Shown in pieces: positions 15,011-26,209 of a DNA stretch of 64,000 nucleotides. The position numbers were made by a program, and so were the translations under genes. Within the stretch, counting starts at the first letter, position 1. Each line of letters begins with the position of its first letter. The notes below the pieces were generated by a model. The model had not been told where the DNA came from, ran no database searches, and saw nothing but the letters and a program-made list of their open reading frames with translations. Source of the stretch: Acidovorax sp. CF316 (GTDB lineage Bacteria > Pseudomonadota > Gammaproteobacteria > Burkholderiales > Burkholderiaceae_C). Location: NCBI RefSeq assembly GCF_000276605.1, contig NZ_AKJX01000013.1:1-64000 (forward strand), written 5' to 3'.

Positions 15011-17286
15011 TCAGCCGGCCGGGCCCGCCAGCGGGCTCCACAGGCTGGGCGTGTGCTCGCGGTCGCGCATCCAGCCGGGCACGTCCGCCGCCGGCATGGG
15101 CCGCGCGATGTGAAAGCCCTGCACCAGGTCGCAGCCCTGCGCGCCCAGCACGTTCATCTGCGCCTGCGTTTCCACCCCTTCGGCGACAACCTCCATGCCC
15201 AGGCCGTGGGCCAGCTGTATCACGGCCTGCACCACATGGCGCGCCTGCTCGCTGCTGGCCAGGTCGGTGACGAAGCTGCGGTCGATCTTGAGCTGCCGTG
15301 CAGGGATGTGGCGCAGCTGCGCCAGCGACGAGTAGCCGGTGCCGAAGTCGTCGATGGACAGCCGCACCCCCATGGCCGCAATGCGCTCGAGCATGGCGCG
15401 CTCCTGCGCGGAGTGCTCCATCATGGTCGATTCGGTGATCTCGCACGACAGCTGCGCGGGGCGCAGCCCGTGCGCCGCCAGGGCCTGGCCGATGCGCTCC
15501 ACCAGGTCGGGCTGGCGCAGCTGGTGGGGTGACAGGTTGACGGAGATGCGGCAGCGCAGCCCCAGTGCCTGCCATTGCGCCAGTTGGGCGCAGGCCGTGT
15601 CGATGACCCAGTTGCCGATGGCGCCGATGAGGCCGTAGCGCTCGGCCAGCGGGATGAAGATCTCCGGGCTGACCTGGCCGAATTTTTCGTGCTCCCAGCG
15701 CAGCAGGGCCTCCAGGCCGTGCACCCGGCCCTCGGTGCAGTCCACCTTGGGCTGGTAGTGCAGCACCAGGTCGCCGCGCTCCAGCGACTCGCGCAGCGCC
15801 TGGCGCATCAGCACCTCTTCGGGGCCGTCGTCGGACATGGATTTCTCGTACAGCACACAGCAGCTGCCGCCGGCGCGCTTGGCCTCGTACATGGCCGCGT
15901 CGGCGCAGGCCAGCAGGCGGTCGCCCGAGGGCTCCTGCCGGGGGTGCAGCACCACGCCGATGGAGCACGACAGCGAGACCCGGTGGCGGCCCACGGCATA
16001 TGGGCGGCGCAGCACCTCGATGATGCGGCTGCCCACGCGCATGGCCTCCTCGCCCGCCGTGGGCGATTCGATCAGCGCCACGAACTCGTCCCCACCCAGC
16101 CGGGCCAGCAGGTCGGCGCCCCGCACCACAGACTCCAGGCGCCGCGCCACCTCCTTGAGCACGGCATCGCCCGCGGCATGGCCGAAGCTGTCGTTGATGG
16201 GCTTGAAGCCGTCGAGGTCGATGAACATCACGCCCAGCTCGCAGGGCCCCCCCGCCCCCGCCTCCGCCTCCGCCCCTGCCTCCATGCCCGTGGCCCCGCC
16301 CTGTGCGGCAATGCGCTGCAGCGCCTGGCCCAGGCGCTGGTTGAACAGGGCGCGGTTCGGCAGGCCGCTCAGCGGGTCCTCGAAGGCCTGGCGCTGCAGC
16401 TGGTCGTTGGCCCGGCGCAGGTCGGCATTGGCCTGGCGCAGCGAGTCGGCCAGGTCGGAGATGCGGCGCTCGGCGTCCTTGCGCGCGGTGACGTCGCGCG
16501 ACAGGGCAATGAAGGTGGGCCCCCCCTGCCCCTCCAGGCTGTCATCGGCCGCCTTGCGCGCCACCGACAGCTCAAACCAGCGCTCTCCGGCGGGCAGGTG
16601 CAGGCGGTAGGTACGTGGGCGGGCATGCCCCAGGGTGCGCGCCTCGGCGGCAGCGGCCATGGCCAGCTCGCGCAGCTTGGGCGAGAGGACCTCGCTGACC
16701 GTGCGGCCCAACAGCGCGCGGTAGTGCGTGGCCAGCTCCTCGTTGGCGGGCGCATTGCACTGGATGAAGCGGCCCTGGGCATCGAGTTCGAACAGCAGGT
16801 CGGGCAGCGCATCGAGGATGGCCGCATTGCGCGCCTGCGCCAGCTGCAGGTCGCGCTGGATGCCGAAGTTCCTGAGCAGGTGCCGCAGCCGGTGGCCCAG
16901 GATGGGCCAGTTCACGGGCTTGGAGATGAAGTCCGTGGCGCCGGCGGCATAGGCGTTCTCGACCGATGCCACGTCGTCGTTGCCCGTGACCAGCACGATG
17001 GGCACGAACGGACCGGCCTCGTGGCGCAGGATGCCGCACAGCTCGTAGCCGTTGAGGCCTGGCATCTCCACGTCGAGCAGCACCAGCGAGCACGGCGATT
17101 GGCGGAACGCGAGCAGCGCAGAAGCCCCATCCTCGGCCAGCACGGGCTCGAAGCCGAGCTTGCGCACGGCGGCCCGCAGCATGGCGCGCATGCCGGGATC
17201 GTCGTCGGCGATCAGCACGCGGACAAGCGCCACCAGCCCCGGTTTGGGCGGCAGCCCTTCTTCCGGCAGGGCCGGCGCCTCCTTGC

Positions 17287-17290
<4 letters not shown>
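15011..17290 (-). CDS. Response regulator with REC-PAS-GGDEF-EAL
   Basis: A 759-residue cyclic-di-GMP enzyme. Order: receiver domain (residues about 22-140, phosphate acceptor D73 in LLDVEMPG), a PAS-type sensor (about 160-285), GGDEF (ARLGGDEFVAL) and EAL (GLEALLRW, then DDFGTGYSSL). The product-inhibition site RGAD lies five residues before GGDEF. Both catalytic motifs are intact, so it could make and break cyclic-di-GMP. Its ATG overlaps the stop of the hybrid kinase gene (17287-17290), so the kinase is the probable phosphate donor. Confidence 0.94.
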
Positions 17291-19524
<2,234 letters not shown>

Positions 19525-19673
19525 GGCGGGAATTGGATCGGTGGAGACGGGCGGTTTGGAGATATCGTATAACGAATTGTTACTTTTGCGCAGCAGAGAT
19601 TGGTGATGGCCCCTCAGGGCAGTCGGCGGCGCACGCTGGCGTGTGGTTGGCTACCACCAGATCAGGCCATGGG

Positions 19674-20441
19674 CTATACAGGCCCCGCCTGCGGCAGGGT
19701 GAAGCTGAGCGAAATCCGCTCCCGCCCCGGAACCGCCGTCCTCACCGCACCAGGGATGTCGAAGTAAGGGCGGCCCTTCAACAGCCGGTCCGGCTGCATG
19801 AAACCCGCAAACACCTCGATGGTGATGCCACCGCGCTCGTCCACCGCCACGTCCTGCGGGCGGATGCCATCGAAGTCAGGCCAGGCGCAGCCCAGCAACT
19901 GCTCGGTGGCAGCCTTGCGCGCGGCCGCCTTGCCGCGCACCACCAGCCGAGCCAGGTCGAGCGCCCCATCCCACTCCAGCCACAGCGCTAATGTGCCGCT
20001 GCCTTGCTTCACCGTGGCCAGCTTCACTGCATGGCAAAAACCATCGGCTGCCAAAGCCCGTAAGGCCGGCAGGTAGGTATGGCGCTCCACCCCGCAGGCA
20101 TCCAGCACGGTCTGCAGCCCCGCCACCAAGGCGGCATGGGTCGCCATCGCCCGCTCGGGGGCAGGCAGCATGGCAATGGCGTTCCAGTCGGCAGCGATCT
20201 CCACATCAGTGCAGCCATCGAACACCTCGCCGCTCCAGGCGGCCGGATGCTCAACCCCGTAGATATTGACCTTGGCGATGTCCCTGCCCGTGCGCAGCCC
20301 CAGCTTGCGCAGAGTCTTGTGCAACTGGTACTCAATGGGCCCGAGCAGCCACAGCTCAGGCAGAAACCCTGGCGCCCCGCTGGTGCGCGCGAGCCGCGCC
20401 AGGTCGCGAAGGGCCCGGCCTGGCGGTGCCGAGGGTTTCAT
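19674..20441 (-). CDS. Conserved hypothetical protein, 255 residues
   Basis: A soluble protein with no signal peptide or membrane helix. Stretches such as LGPIEYQLHKTLRKLG, a central AAARKAATEQLLG and a C-terminal GRERISLSFTLPQ look like a genuine globular protein with normal codon bias for the region. I do not recognise a family. It stands alone between the hybrid kinase and two small lipoproteins; the 35-base gap after 20441 suggests it may be read with them. Confidence 0.7.
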   Translation of the reverse strand: MKPSAPPGRALRDLARLARTSGAPGFLPELWLLGPIEYQLHKTLRKLGLRTGRDIAKVNIYGVEHPAAWSGEVFDGCTDVEIAADWNAIAMLPAPERAMATHAALVAGLQTVLDACGVERHTYLPALRALAADGFCHAVKLATVKQGSGTLALWLEWDGALDLARLVVRGKAAARKAATEQLLGCAWPDFDGIRPQDVAVDERGGITIEVFAGFMQPDRLLKGRPYFDIPGAVRTAVPGRERISLSFTLPQAGPV

Positions 20442-20476
20442 GGCATCGCCCTTACCCTCGCCTTCGCCATGGCGGC

Positions 20477-20707
20477 TCAGTTGGGGCGCTTCATGATCAC
20501 CTGGCGCAGCTCCTCGTACTCGCTGCGCGTCACGGCCTGGGCGTCGTAGGCCTTCACCAGGTCATCGAGCTCGCGGCCCTTGGAGAACTTGACGCCCTCC
20601 TGCACGGTCACGCGCGAGGTGCTGCTGCTCACGCAGCCGGCCAGCGATGCCAAGCATGCGCAGACGATGGTGATGGTGGCAATCCGATGGTGGTTGTGCT
20701 TGTTCAT
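20477..20707 (-). CDS. Small SHOCT-like lipoprotein
   Basis: A 76-residue exported lipoprotein: signal peptide with lipobox LAGC (C25), then a short linker and a C-terminal SHOCT-like helix pair (LDDLVKAYDAQAVTRSEYEEL). SHOCT modules are short oligomerisation units. The ATG at 20707 gives a proper signal peptide; longer frames would not. It lies 14 bases downstream of a similar lipoprotein gene. Confidence 0.85.
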   Translation of the reverse strand: MNKHNHHRIATITIVCACLASLAGCVSSSTSRVTVQEGVKFSKGRELDDLVKAYDAQAVTRSEYEELRQVIMKRPN

Positions 20708-20721
20708 GGCGCTGTTCTCAG

Positions 20722-20928
20722 TCACTTCACGCTGTCGATCAGCCGGCGGCGCTGGCTGTCGTACTCTCGGCTGCTCAATGCGCCGTTGTTGAAGGCGCTC
20801 TTCAGGTCGATCAGTTGCTGGCCGATGGTGGCCTCGACCGGCGCGCGCACGACGTCGGTCGAACTGCATGCCGACAGGGCCAGCACAGCCGCCACTGCCA
20901 GGAACGCCATGCTTGTTGGAAATTTCAT
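20722..20928 (-). CDS. Small SHOCT-like lipoprotein (second copy)
   Basis: A 68-residue lipoprotein with lipobox LSAC (C21) and a C-terminal LKSAFNNGALSSREYDSQRR helix pair like that of its neighbour. GGAGGAGGG lies just ahead of the ATG at 20928. The two are probably diverged tandem duplicates in one transcript. Confidence 0.85.
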   Translation of the reverse strand: MKFPTSMAFLAVAAVLALSACSSTDVVRAPVEATIGQQLIDLKSAFNNGALSSREYDSQRRRLIDSVK

Positions 20929-20995
20929 GCACCCTCCTCCTTGGTTTGATGATGTCAGACGCTGAATCCTAGCCCACTTCCGGCAGGCAAGCGGC

Positions 20996-22000
20996 ATGGA
21001 AGAAACAGCGCTGGCCCCCCATCACCCCATGCCCATTTCTATGGTCTATGCTCACACCGCCATGCTCCTCACACCCACCCACCTGCAGGACCTGCTGCTC
21101 GACCCCGCGAGCCACCCGCGTGGCCAGCCGCACCTGAGCGCGGCCAGCGGCCTGGTGCGGGCAGGCACATGGCTGTACCTGGTGGCCGACGACGAACACC
21201 ACCTGGGCCTGCTGCCTGCCGGCACAGCCGCGCTGCCGCAAGCTCCCCTGGTGCAGTTGCACCGCATCCTGCCAGGCGACCTGCCAGCCGAGCCAAAGGC
21301 CCGCAAAAAGCGCAAGCCCGACCTGGAAGCGCTGGCCTTGCTGCCCGCATCGCCCACCCACCCGAGCGGGGCGCTGCTGGCCCTGGGGTCCGGGTCCAAG
21401 CCCAATCGGCAACGGGGCCTTGTCATCGCGCTCGATGCCACCGGACGCCCCGATGGCGCTGCACAGGTGGCGGACCTGTCCGCCCTCTACGCGCCCCTGC
21501 GCGCGGAGTTTGCCGACCTGAACCTCGAAGGCGCCTTTGTCGCCAACGGCGTACTGCACCTGCTGCAGCGCGGCAACAAGGGCGATGCGCGCAATGCCTG
21601 CATCACCTACCCGCTGGCCCCGCTGCAGGCCTGGCTGGCCGGCACCTGTGCGCAGCCACCAGCGCCGCTGCACTCCACCCTGTTCGACCTGGGCACGGTG
21701 GATGGCGTGCCGCTGGGCTTCACCGACGGCGCGGCGCCGCCCGGCGGCGATGGTGACGGCGGATGGGTCTTCAGCGCCGTGGCCGAGAACACGGACGACA
21801 GCTATGCCGATGGCGAATGCGTGGCATCGGCCATCGGCTGGGTCGGTGCGGACGGGGTGCTGCAGCGCATGGTTGCGCTGGAAGGCGCGCCCAAGGTCGA
21901 AGGGATTGCGCTGGACGGGGACAAGCGGCTGCTGATGGTCACGGATGCGGACGATCCGGAGCGTGCGTCGCGGCTATTGGCGGTCTCTCTACTGGATTGA
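20996..22000 (+). CDS. Beta-propeller-like conserved hypothetical (DUF6929-like)
   Basis: Up to 334 residues. Repeated segments containing LYLVADDEHHLG, LEALALLPAS, GAFVANGVLHLLQRG and KVEGIALDGDKRLLMVTDADD suggest a propeller of the esterase-like/DUF6929 kind. The last motif is typical of proteins that report on stored values. No signal peptide. The start is uncertain: ATGs at 20996, 21029 and 21062, with homologous-looking sequence from LLTPTHLQDLL onward. Divergent from the lipoprotein pair. Confidence 0.65.
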   Translation: MEETALAPHHPMPISMVYAHTAMLLTPTHLQDLLLDPASHPRGQPHLSAASGLVRAGTWLYLVADDEHHLGLLPAGTAALPQAPLVQLHRILPGDLPAEPKARKKRKPDLEALALLPASPTHPSGALLALGSGSKPNRQRGLVIALDATGRPDGAAQVADLSALYAPLRAEFADLNLEGAFVANGVLHLLQRGNKGDARNACITYPLAPLQAWLAGTCAQPPAPLHSTLFDLGTVDGVPLGFTDGAAPPGGDGDGGWVFSAVAENTDDSYADGECVASAIGWVGADGVLQRMVALEGAPKVEGIALDGDKRLLMVTDADDPERASRLLAVSLLD

Positions 22001-22003
22001 TGG

Positions 22004-22420
22004 ATGAACAAGCACATGCCTTTTGAAGAGCAGTTCCACACCTGGCTGCGCCATGCCATGTCAGACGGGGCCATGCCACCCGAGGTGAAGGCCTACGCCT
22101 TCAACCTTTTGGAGCCCGCCGCCGCGCACGGTGTGAAATTCGCGGTCGAGCTGGTGGGCACCGCCGGGTTCGACGAGGACGACCCGGACTGGGCCTGCGA
22201 CGAGGCCTGGTCGCCCCGCCAACGGCAACTGGACATTCCCGAGGCCTTCTCCGGCCCCGGCTGGGAGGCCTGCCTGGCCCGCATGGACGCACTGTTGCGC
22301 ACCTGCCTCGCGTCGCCCAAGCTGGGGCCATTGCTGCAGCGGGGCGATGCCGTGGCGCTGGGGTTTGTGGATGGAGAGCTCAGTGTGCTCTGGCAGCGCC
22401 CGCGAACCGAGTCGGATTGA
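22004..22420 (+). CDS. Hypothetical acidic protein, 138 residues
   Basis: A small soluble, acidic protein (GFDEDDPDWACDEAWSP) with no recognised domain. It starts 3 bases after the stop of the preceding gene and so is probably co-translated with it. Nothing in the sequence shows its role. Confidence 0.65.
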   Translation: MNKHMPFEEQFHTWLRHAMSDGAMPPEVKAYAFNLLEPAAAHGVKFAVELVGTAGFDEDDPDWACDEAWSPRQRQLDIPEAFSGPGWEACLARMDALLRTCLASPKLGPLLQRGDAVALGFVDGELSVLWQRPRTESD

Positions 22421-22434
22421 TTGAAGAACCAGCC

Positions 22435-22806
22435 TCACCCCACGCCAGCACCCGCCCGAGAGTCCGGCAGGGAAACAACCAGCCCGCCACTCTTCATCGG
22501 CGGAGGCACTGCGAGGCCACGGACCTTGGTCCAGTACTCACCATGCACGTCGGCATCCACAGCGGGCGCGATGTGGGTCGCATACAGCGCATCGCGCCCA
22601 TCCTTTCGCGGGCCGGAGATCCAGTACGGGTCACCCGTTGCCTCGTCGAAATAGTTCGACTTGAAGCCACTGCCCTTTTGGCTCTGGAAGGACTGCCCGG
22701 CGTAGTACAGGGTGGCGCCTGTTTTGGAGAAACGCACCCTGCCAATGCGCGCAGGGCCGGTGAGGCAGCCGGCCTTGGATTCGATGTACATGATGCGGGG
22801 TTTCAT
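22435..22806 (-). CDS. Conserved hypothetical protein, 123 residues
   Basis: Short protein opening MKPRIMYIESK with GRVRFSKTGATLYY and EATGDPYWISGPRKDGRD motifs, ending in an EYWTKVRG segment and a low-complexity tail. From memory, homologues are sometimes labelled as deoxyxylulose-phosphate synthase, but this protein is about a fifth of that enzyme's length and has no thiamine-binding motif, so I reject that name. Function unknown. The ATG at 22806 is preferred over a longer frame. Confidence 0.7.
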   Translation of the reverse strand: MKPRIMYIESKAGCLTGPARIGRVRFSKTGATLYYAGQSFQSQKGSGFKSNYFDEATGDPYWISGPRKDGRDALYATHIAPAVDADVHGEYWTKVRGLAVPPPMKSGGLVVSLPDSRAGAGVG

Positions 22807-22932
22807 GACCTGTTGCTTGTAGCTGTTTGCGGCAGTAAACAATAAACCCGACTTTATGCGTAGCTGCACCTCAGTATTAGTGGGAAAGCGGCCCTCTTCA
22901 ATTGCGGGCCCTATCGATTGGTAGTTTGATGC

Positions 22933-23433
22933 TCAGTGGTCGGGACACATGATATCGATTGCACCCCTCCGATAATTTTCCAGTTCCTGCAGGATCGATC
23001 CCATTTCCGAAATCTCCGCCTCAAGTTTTTCTGGCAGTATGTCTTCACCGTTTTGTACCCGAACACCATCGCTTGGCTTCAATCTAGTGGGGGTGCGAGC
23101 CAGTGCTTCTTTACCATCAACCGTAATCAGAAGGTTGTAAAACGAATGCACAAGATCGTTGCGTCGCGCGGCGAGCTTCTGAATTCTAGCCATCAGCTTA
23201 TGAAACTCTGCGTGCGGCGTTTGATCAGACAAGCCGAAAATCTGGGCATGGCGTGTGTAGATGACATCAAGTGCGCGCGCCTTCGCATTGAATTCCAACT
23301 CCGCGACCAGAGTCGCCACGTACTCTGAGTCTGCGTCCACAATTTGAACGGTCAATTCGACCATGGCGGCCTCTACCGTTTGAAACTTCAGCACGAAGCG
23401 CCCAAGCTGGGCATGAAGAGCGCCGTAATTCAT
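22933..23433 (-). CDS. HEPN-like all-helical protein
   Basis: A 166-residue, mostly helical soluble protein. RNDLVH at residues 91-96 fits the R-x4-H active-site motif of HEPN ribonuclease-fold proteins, placed after a long helix as in that fold. The gene and its flanks are clearly AT-richer than their surroundings, suggesting transfer. No nucleotidyltransferase partner is next to it. HEPN proteins act in toxin-antitoxin, phage-defence and RNA-processing roles; which applies here cannot be told. Confidence 0.65.
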   Translation of the reverse strand: MNYGALHAQLGRFVLKFQTVEAAMVELTVQIVDADSEYVATLVAELEFNAKARALDVIYTRHAQIFGLSDQTPHAEFHKLMARIQKLAARRNDLVHSFYNLLITVDGKEALARTPTRLKPSDGVRVQNGEDILPEKLEAEISEMGSILQELENYRRGAIDIMCPDH

Positions 23434-23558
23434 GATGTGTCCTAACTCTGACTTAGTTGAAAATTCACTGGGTCATCCAGATGTGCGTCAGCCCATTGCG
23501 GAGGTTAAGGCCGATGCGAAGGAACTCAACCGAGCGCTGTATGTCTGGCCGCACGGCA

Positions 23559-24449
23559 CTACCCCCCAAACGCCGCCCCCAACACCCCCACAGCCTCCCT
23601 CCCCCGCCCACCCTGCACCCGCGAGTGCAGCACCACCGGCAGCCGCGGCAACGCCGGCAGCCCCAGCCGCGCGCCCACATCCACAGCCCCCAGCGGCAGC
23701 ATGCGCGGCGCCAGTGCCGCCACACCCAGCCCGGCGATCACGGCCGCAGACACAGCCGCCACCCCGCCCCCCACGAATGCCTCGCGCCAGGGCACGCCAG
23801 CCTGATCGAGCAGTTGGCTGGCCACCACGCGCACGCCACACGGCTCTGCCAAGGTGACGATGGGCAAAGGCTCGCCTGCGCGGTGCTGCCAAGTGGGGGC
23901 CGCAAACCAGCCAAGGGGCTCTTCGGACAGCACCTGGCCGTCGCTGCGGCCCGCGCTGAAGCGCAGGATGGCCACATCGAGTTCGCGCCGGTCATAGGCC
24001 TGCAGCAGGTCGCCTGAGGAGCCGATGCGGATCTCGATCACCAGGCCCGGGTCGTGTGCGTTCATGCGCGCGATGAGGGCGGGCAGGTCGGGCCCGGCCA
24101 CGTGGTCGCTGATGCCGATGGCGATGCGCTCGCGCTCGCGCTCGGCCTGTTCGGCAAAGGTGGCCAGGGTGCGCTGGTGCACGGCCAGCAGTTCACGTGC
24201 GGGGTCGAGAAACGCGGCGCCATGCGCCGACAGCTCCACATGGCGCGGGGTGCGTTCAATGAGGCGGCAGCCCAGGCGGTCTTCCAGGCGCTTGAGTTTG
24301 AGACTCACCGCGGCCTGGGTGGTCTGCATGGCGTCGGCCGCGCGGGTAAAGCTGCCCAGCTCGACAATGCGCACAAAGGCTTCGATGGCGTCGAGGTCGA
24401 GGGGGCGGTGCTGTTGTTGCGGTTGCGGTTGCTGCGTGTCCTTTGCCAT
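23559..24449 (-). CDS. LysR-family transcriptional regulator
   Basis: A 296-residue LysR protein with helix-turn-helix at about residues 30-60 (QTTQAAVSLKLKRLEDRLG) and an effector-binding domain after about residue 100. A glutamine/proline-rich leader precedes the DNA-binding domain. I chose the ATG at 24449; the frame extends only to a TTG at 24455. Divergent from a tautomerase gene across an AT-rich region with an inverted repeat, so that gene is the likely target. Confidence 0.92.
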   Translation of the reverse strand: MAKDTQQPQPQQQHRPLDLDAIEAFVRIVELGSFTRAADAMQTTQAAVSLKLKRLEDRLGCRLIERTPRHVELSAHGAAFLDPARELLAVHQRTLATFAEQAERERERIAIGISDHVAGPDLPALIARMNAHDPGLVIEIRIGSSGDLLQAYDRRELDVAILRFSAGRSDGQVLSEEPLGWFAAPTWQHRAGEPLPIVTLAEPCGVRVVASQLLDQAGVPWREAFVGGGVAAVSAAVIAGLGVAALAPRMLPLGAVDVGARLGLPALPRLPVVLHSRVQGGRGREAVGVLGAAFGG

Positions 24450-24450
24450 A

Positions 24451-24479
24451 TGCAATCATTATCACTGGTATAAATTGCA
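24451..24479. promoter_or_regulatory. Inverted repeat TGCAAT-N17-ATTGCA
   Basis: Perfect 6-bp arms (24451-24456, 24474-24479) around an AT-rich core that includes GGTATAAAT, a probable promoter element. It lies directly between the LysR and tautomerase genes and is a candidate LysR-binding region. Confidence 0.45.
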
Positions 24480-24535
24480 ATAACAAACGGTGATGATTAG
24501 CATGGCGCCATCACTACTTTACAGAGATGACAACC

Positions 24536-24916
24536 ATGCCCCTGCTCCACATCGCCATGCGCGCCGGCAAACCCGAGGCCTATCGCCAAGCCCTTTGCGA
24601 CAGCCTGTACCAGGCCATGCGCGAGACCTTCAATGTGCCCGAGGATGACAAGTTCATGGTCATCACCGAGCACGACGCCGCCAACTTCAGCTACAACCCC
24701 ACCTACATGGGGGTAGCGCGCAGCGATGACCTGGTGTTCATCCAGATCACGGCCAACAACACCCGCACGCTGGAGCAGAAGAAGGCGCTGTACCAGCGCA
24801 TCACGCAGTTGCTGGGCGAGAGCCCGGGCCTACGGCCGGACGATGTGTTCATCAGCCTGGTGGAGGTGGCCAAGGAGAACTGGTCGTTTGGCCATGGCCT
24901 GGCGCAGTACGCATAA
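24536..24916 (+). CDS. Tautomerase-superfamily protein
   Basis: A 126-residue protein of the 4-oxalocrotonate tautomerase superfamily (long form). I chose the start at 24536 because MPLLHIAM exposes the catalytic proline at position 1 after removal of methionine; an in-frame ATG at 24527 would bury it. Motifs TYMGVARSDDLVFIQIT and DDVFISLVEV are typical. It probably acts on an enol or keto acid made under control of the divergent LysR regulator. The 130 bases that follow hold no gene I can see. Confidence 0.88.
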   Translation: MPLLHIAMRAGKPEAYRQALCDSLYQAMRETFNVPEDDKFMVITEHDAANFSYNPTYMGVARSDDLVFIQITANNTRTLEQKKALYQRITQLLGESPGLRPDDVFISLVEVAKENWSFGHGLAQYA

Positions 24917-25048
24917 GGTGACTGCGGGCTTGAAGAGCGTGGGCTCGATGCATCGCCAATTTCAGCGGTCGGTCGCCATGATGCACAACTGGCGCTATCT
25001 GACAGTGCCCACGACCGCAGCCCCCACCGGAAGTTGGCCAGCAGTGCG

Positions 25049-25666
25049 TCAGTAGGTTGCCACCAGCTTGGCCGCCAATGCCTTGGCGCCCGCTCGCCAA
25101 GAGGCTTCTCTGGCAGCAGCGTTGGTTCTGATCACATCTGCAGCCACTGGCTCAACCGGGCCGCCCAGAACCGACAGATAGTCTCTTGCAGTCCAGAGCA
25201 CGCGCCCCCCGCTGTCCTTCAGTTCCAAACGCATGCGCAATGTGGGCACCAGGTTGGAGCTGAATCCGTTGGGGATGCTGAAGCCATAACCTTCCACCAA
25301 AATGTGCAACGTCGCGCTCCCTGCGTCCCGGGTATCCCTCAGCGGGAATTTTCCGGACTGGCGCAACTGGGCGAGCGTCTCTTCGTAAGCGATCTGGTCG
25401 ATGGTGGCCCCAGAGGAGACCTCCTTCTGGAACGCGTCGCGCGTGGCTTCTCTGCTGGACTGCGTTGCCAAGGCGCCCACAACGCCAAACACCATGTGCG
25501 TTGCGCCGCCGGGCCCCATGTACGTCATCTTTTCCGGTACCGCCACATCTCTGCTTACCACCACGGACTTCAGGGCCGTCCGGTCGGCACCTGAGATCTG
25601 CGTAGTGGTTGCGCACCCAGATAGAAATACCGCCATTGCAGCCAGTGCCAGAATCCTTGCGAACAT
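25049..25666 (-). CDS. Lipoprotein, 205 residues
   Basis: An exported lipoprotein with signal peptide and lipobox LSGC (C18). The mature part has a central hydrophobic stretch (THMVFGVVGALA) and a C-terminal half rich in beta-strand patterns (GSATLHILVEGYGFSIP). AAGGAA precedes the ATG. I recognise no named family. It stands alone next to a stretch of decayed coding sequence. Confidence 0.8.
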   Translation of the reverse strand: MFARILALAAMAVFLSGCATTTQISGADRTALKSVVVSRDVAVPEKMTYMGPGGATHMVFGVVGALATQSSREATRDAFQKEVSSGATIDQIAYEETLAQLRQSGKFPLRDTRDAGSATLHILVEGYGFSIPNGFSSNLVPTLRMRLELKDSGGRVLWTARDYLSVLGGPVEPVAADVIRTNAAAREASWRAGAKALAAKLVATY

Positions 25667-25798
25667 CGATCATTCCTTGAAAAGTAAGCCGTTCGAAACA
25701 TGCCGAGGCGTGCGAGCATAGCGGTGAAACGTGACTGCAGCGACGATTCAATGGCACATGCACCGGCGTACCTCACGAAGGTGTCCTCTCCGGAATAG

Positions 25799-26021
25799 GT
25801 TTGGGCAGGTGCGGCTATCGCGCTGCACGGGCCTGCGGTCGAAGGCACGTTCAGCGTGCTGTCGCAGGTGACCGAGGCCAACCGCTACTTCGACCAGGTC
25901 TGCCGGGTCAAGGCCATCAAGGGGGCGAGTGAACTGGCTCTGGCAGTGCAGGAGTCCATTAACTTCTTCCCCAACTCCATCTACAAGCCCAAGCTGTGCA
26001 TACGCACCACCCTGGAAGCGG
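25799..26021 (+). pseudogene. Fragment of an unrecognised coding sequence
   Basis: An open stretch after a stop at 25796 reads like true protein (HGPAVEGTFSVLSQVTEANRYF, abridged) with no start codon in a suitable place, then runs into unrelated sequence. The 130 bases before it (25667-25798) hold only the lipoprotein promoter region. I cannot name the parent gene. Confidence 0.35.
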
Positions 26022-26130
26022 CTCGATACCCCTGCGAAGCGGGACGTCCTGCGCGATACCGGCATTCGGCTGATGCGGGGCTACCTGTTTGCGCGGCCGG
26101 CGTTCCGGGCGATGGCGCAGATGGGTGCGG
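26022..26130 (+). pseudogene. 3' remnant of an EAL-domain gene
   Basis: The frame reads RDTGIRLMRGYLFARPAF, which is the closing motif of EAL phosphodiesterase domains (typically GI-x-L-x-QGYLF-x-RP). No GGDEF or EAL core precedes it. The fragment is fused out of frame to the previous remnant, marking an old deletion or recombination scar between the lipoprotein and glutathione reductase genes. Confidence 0.6.
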
Positions 26131-26209
26131 CGGGGTTTGGAGCCGCGCCGAGCAGACGACTGGCGTCTGCCCCCAGGCTGGCCGTGTTATGCCCTGCCCT
26201 GCTGCGGGA

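Noticed and set aside
22435-22806. Naming this gene deoxyxylulose-phosphate synthase
   Set aside because: Protein is far too short and lacks thiamine-diphosphate motifs; the name appears to be a propagated annotation error.
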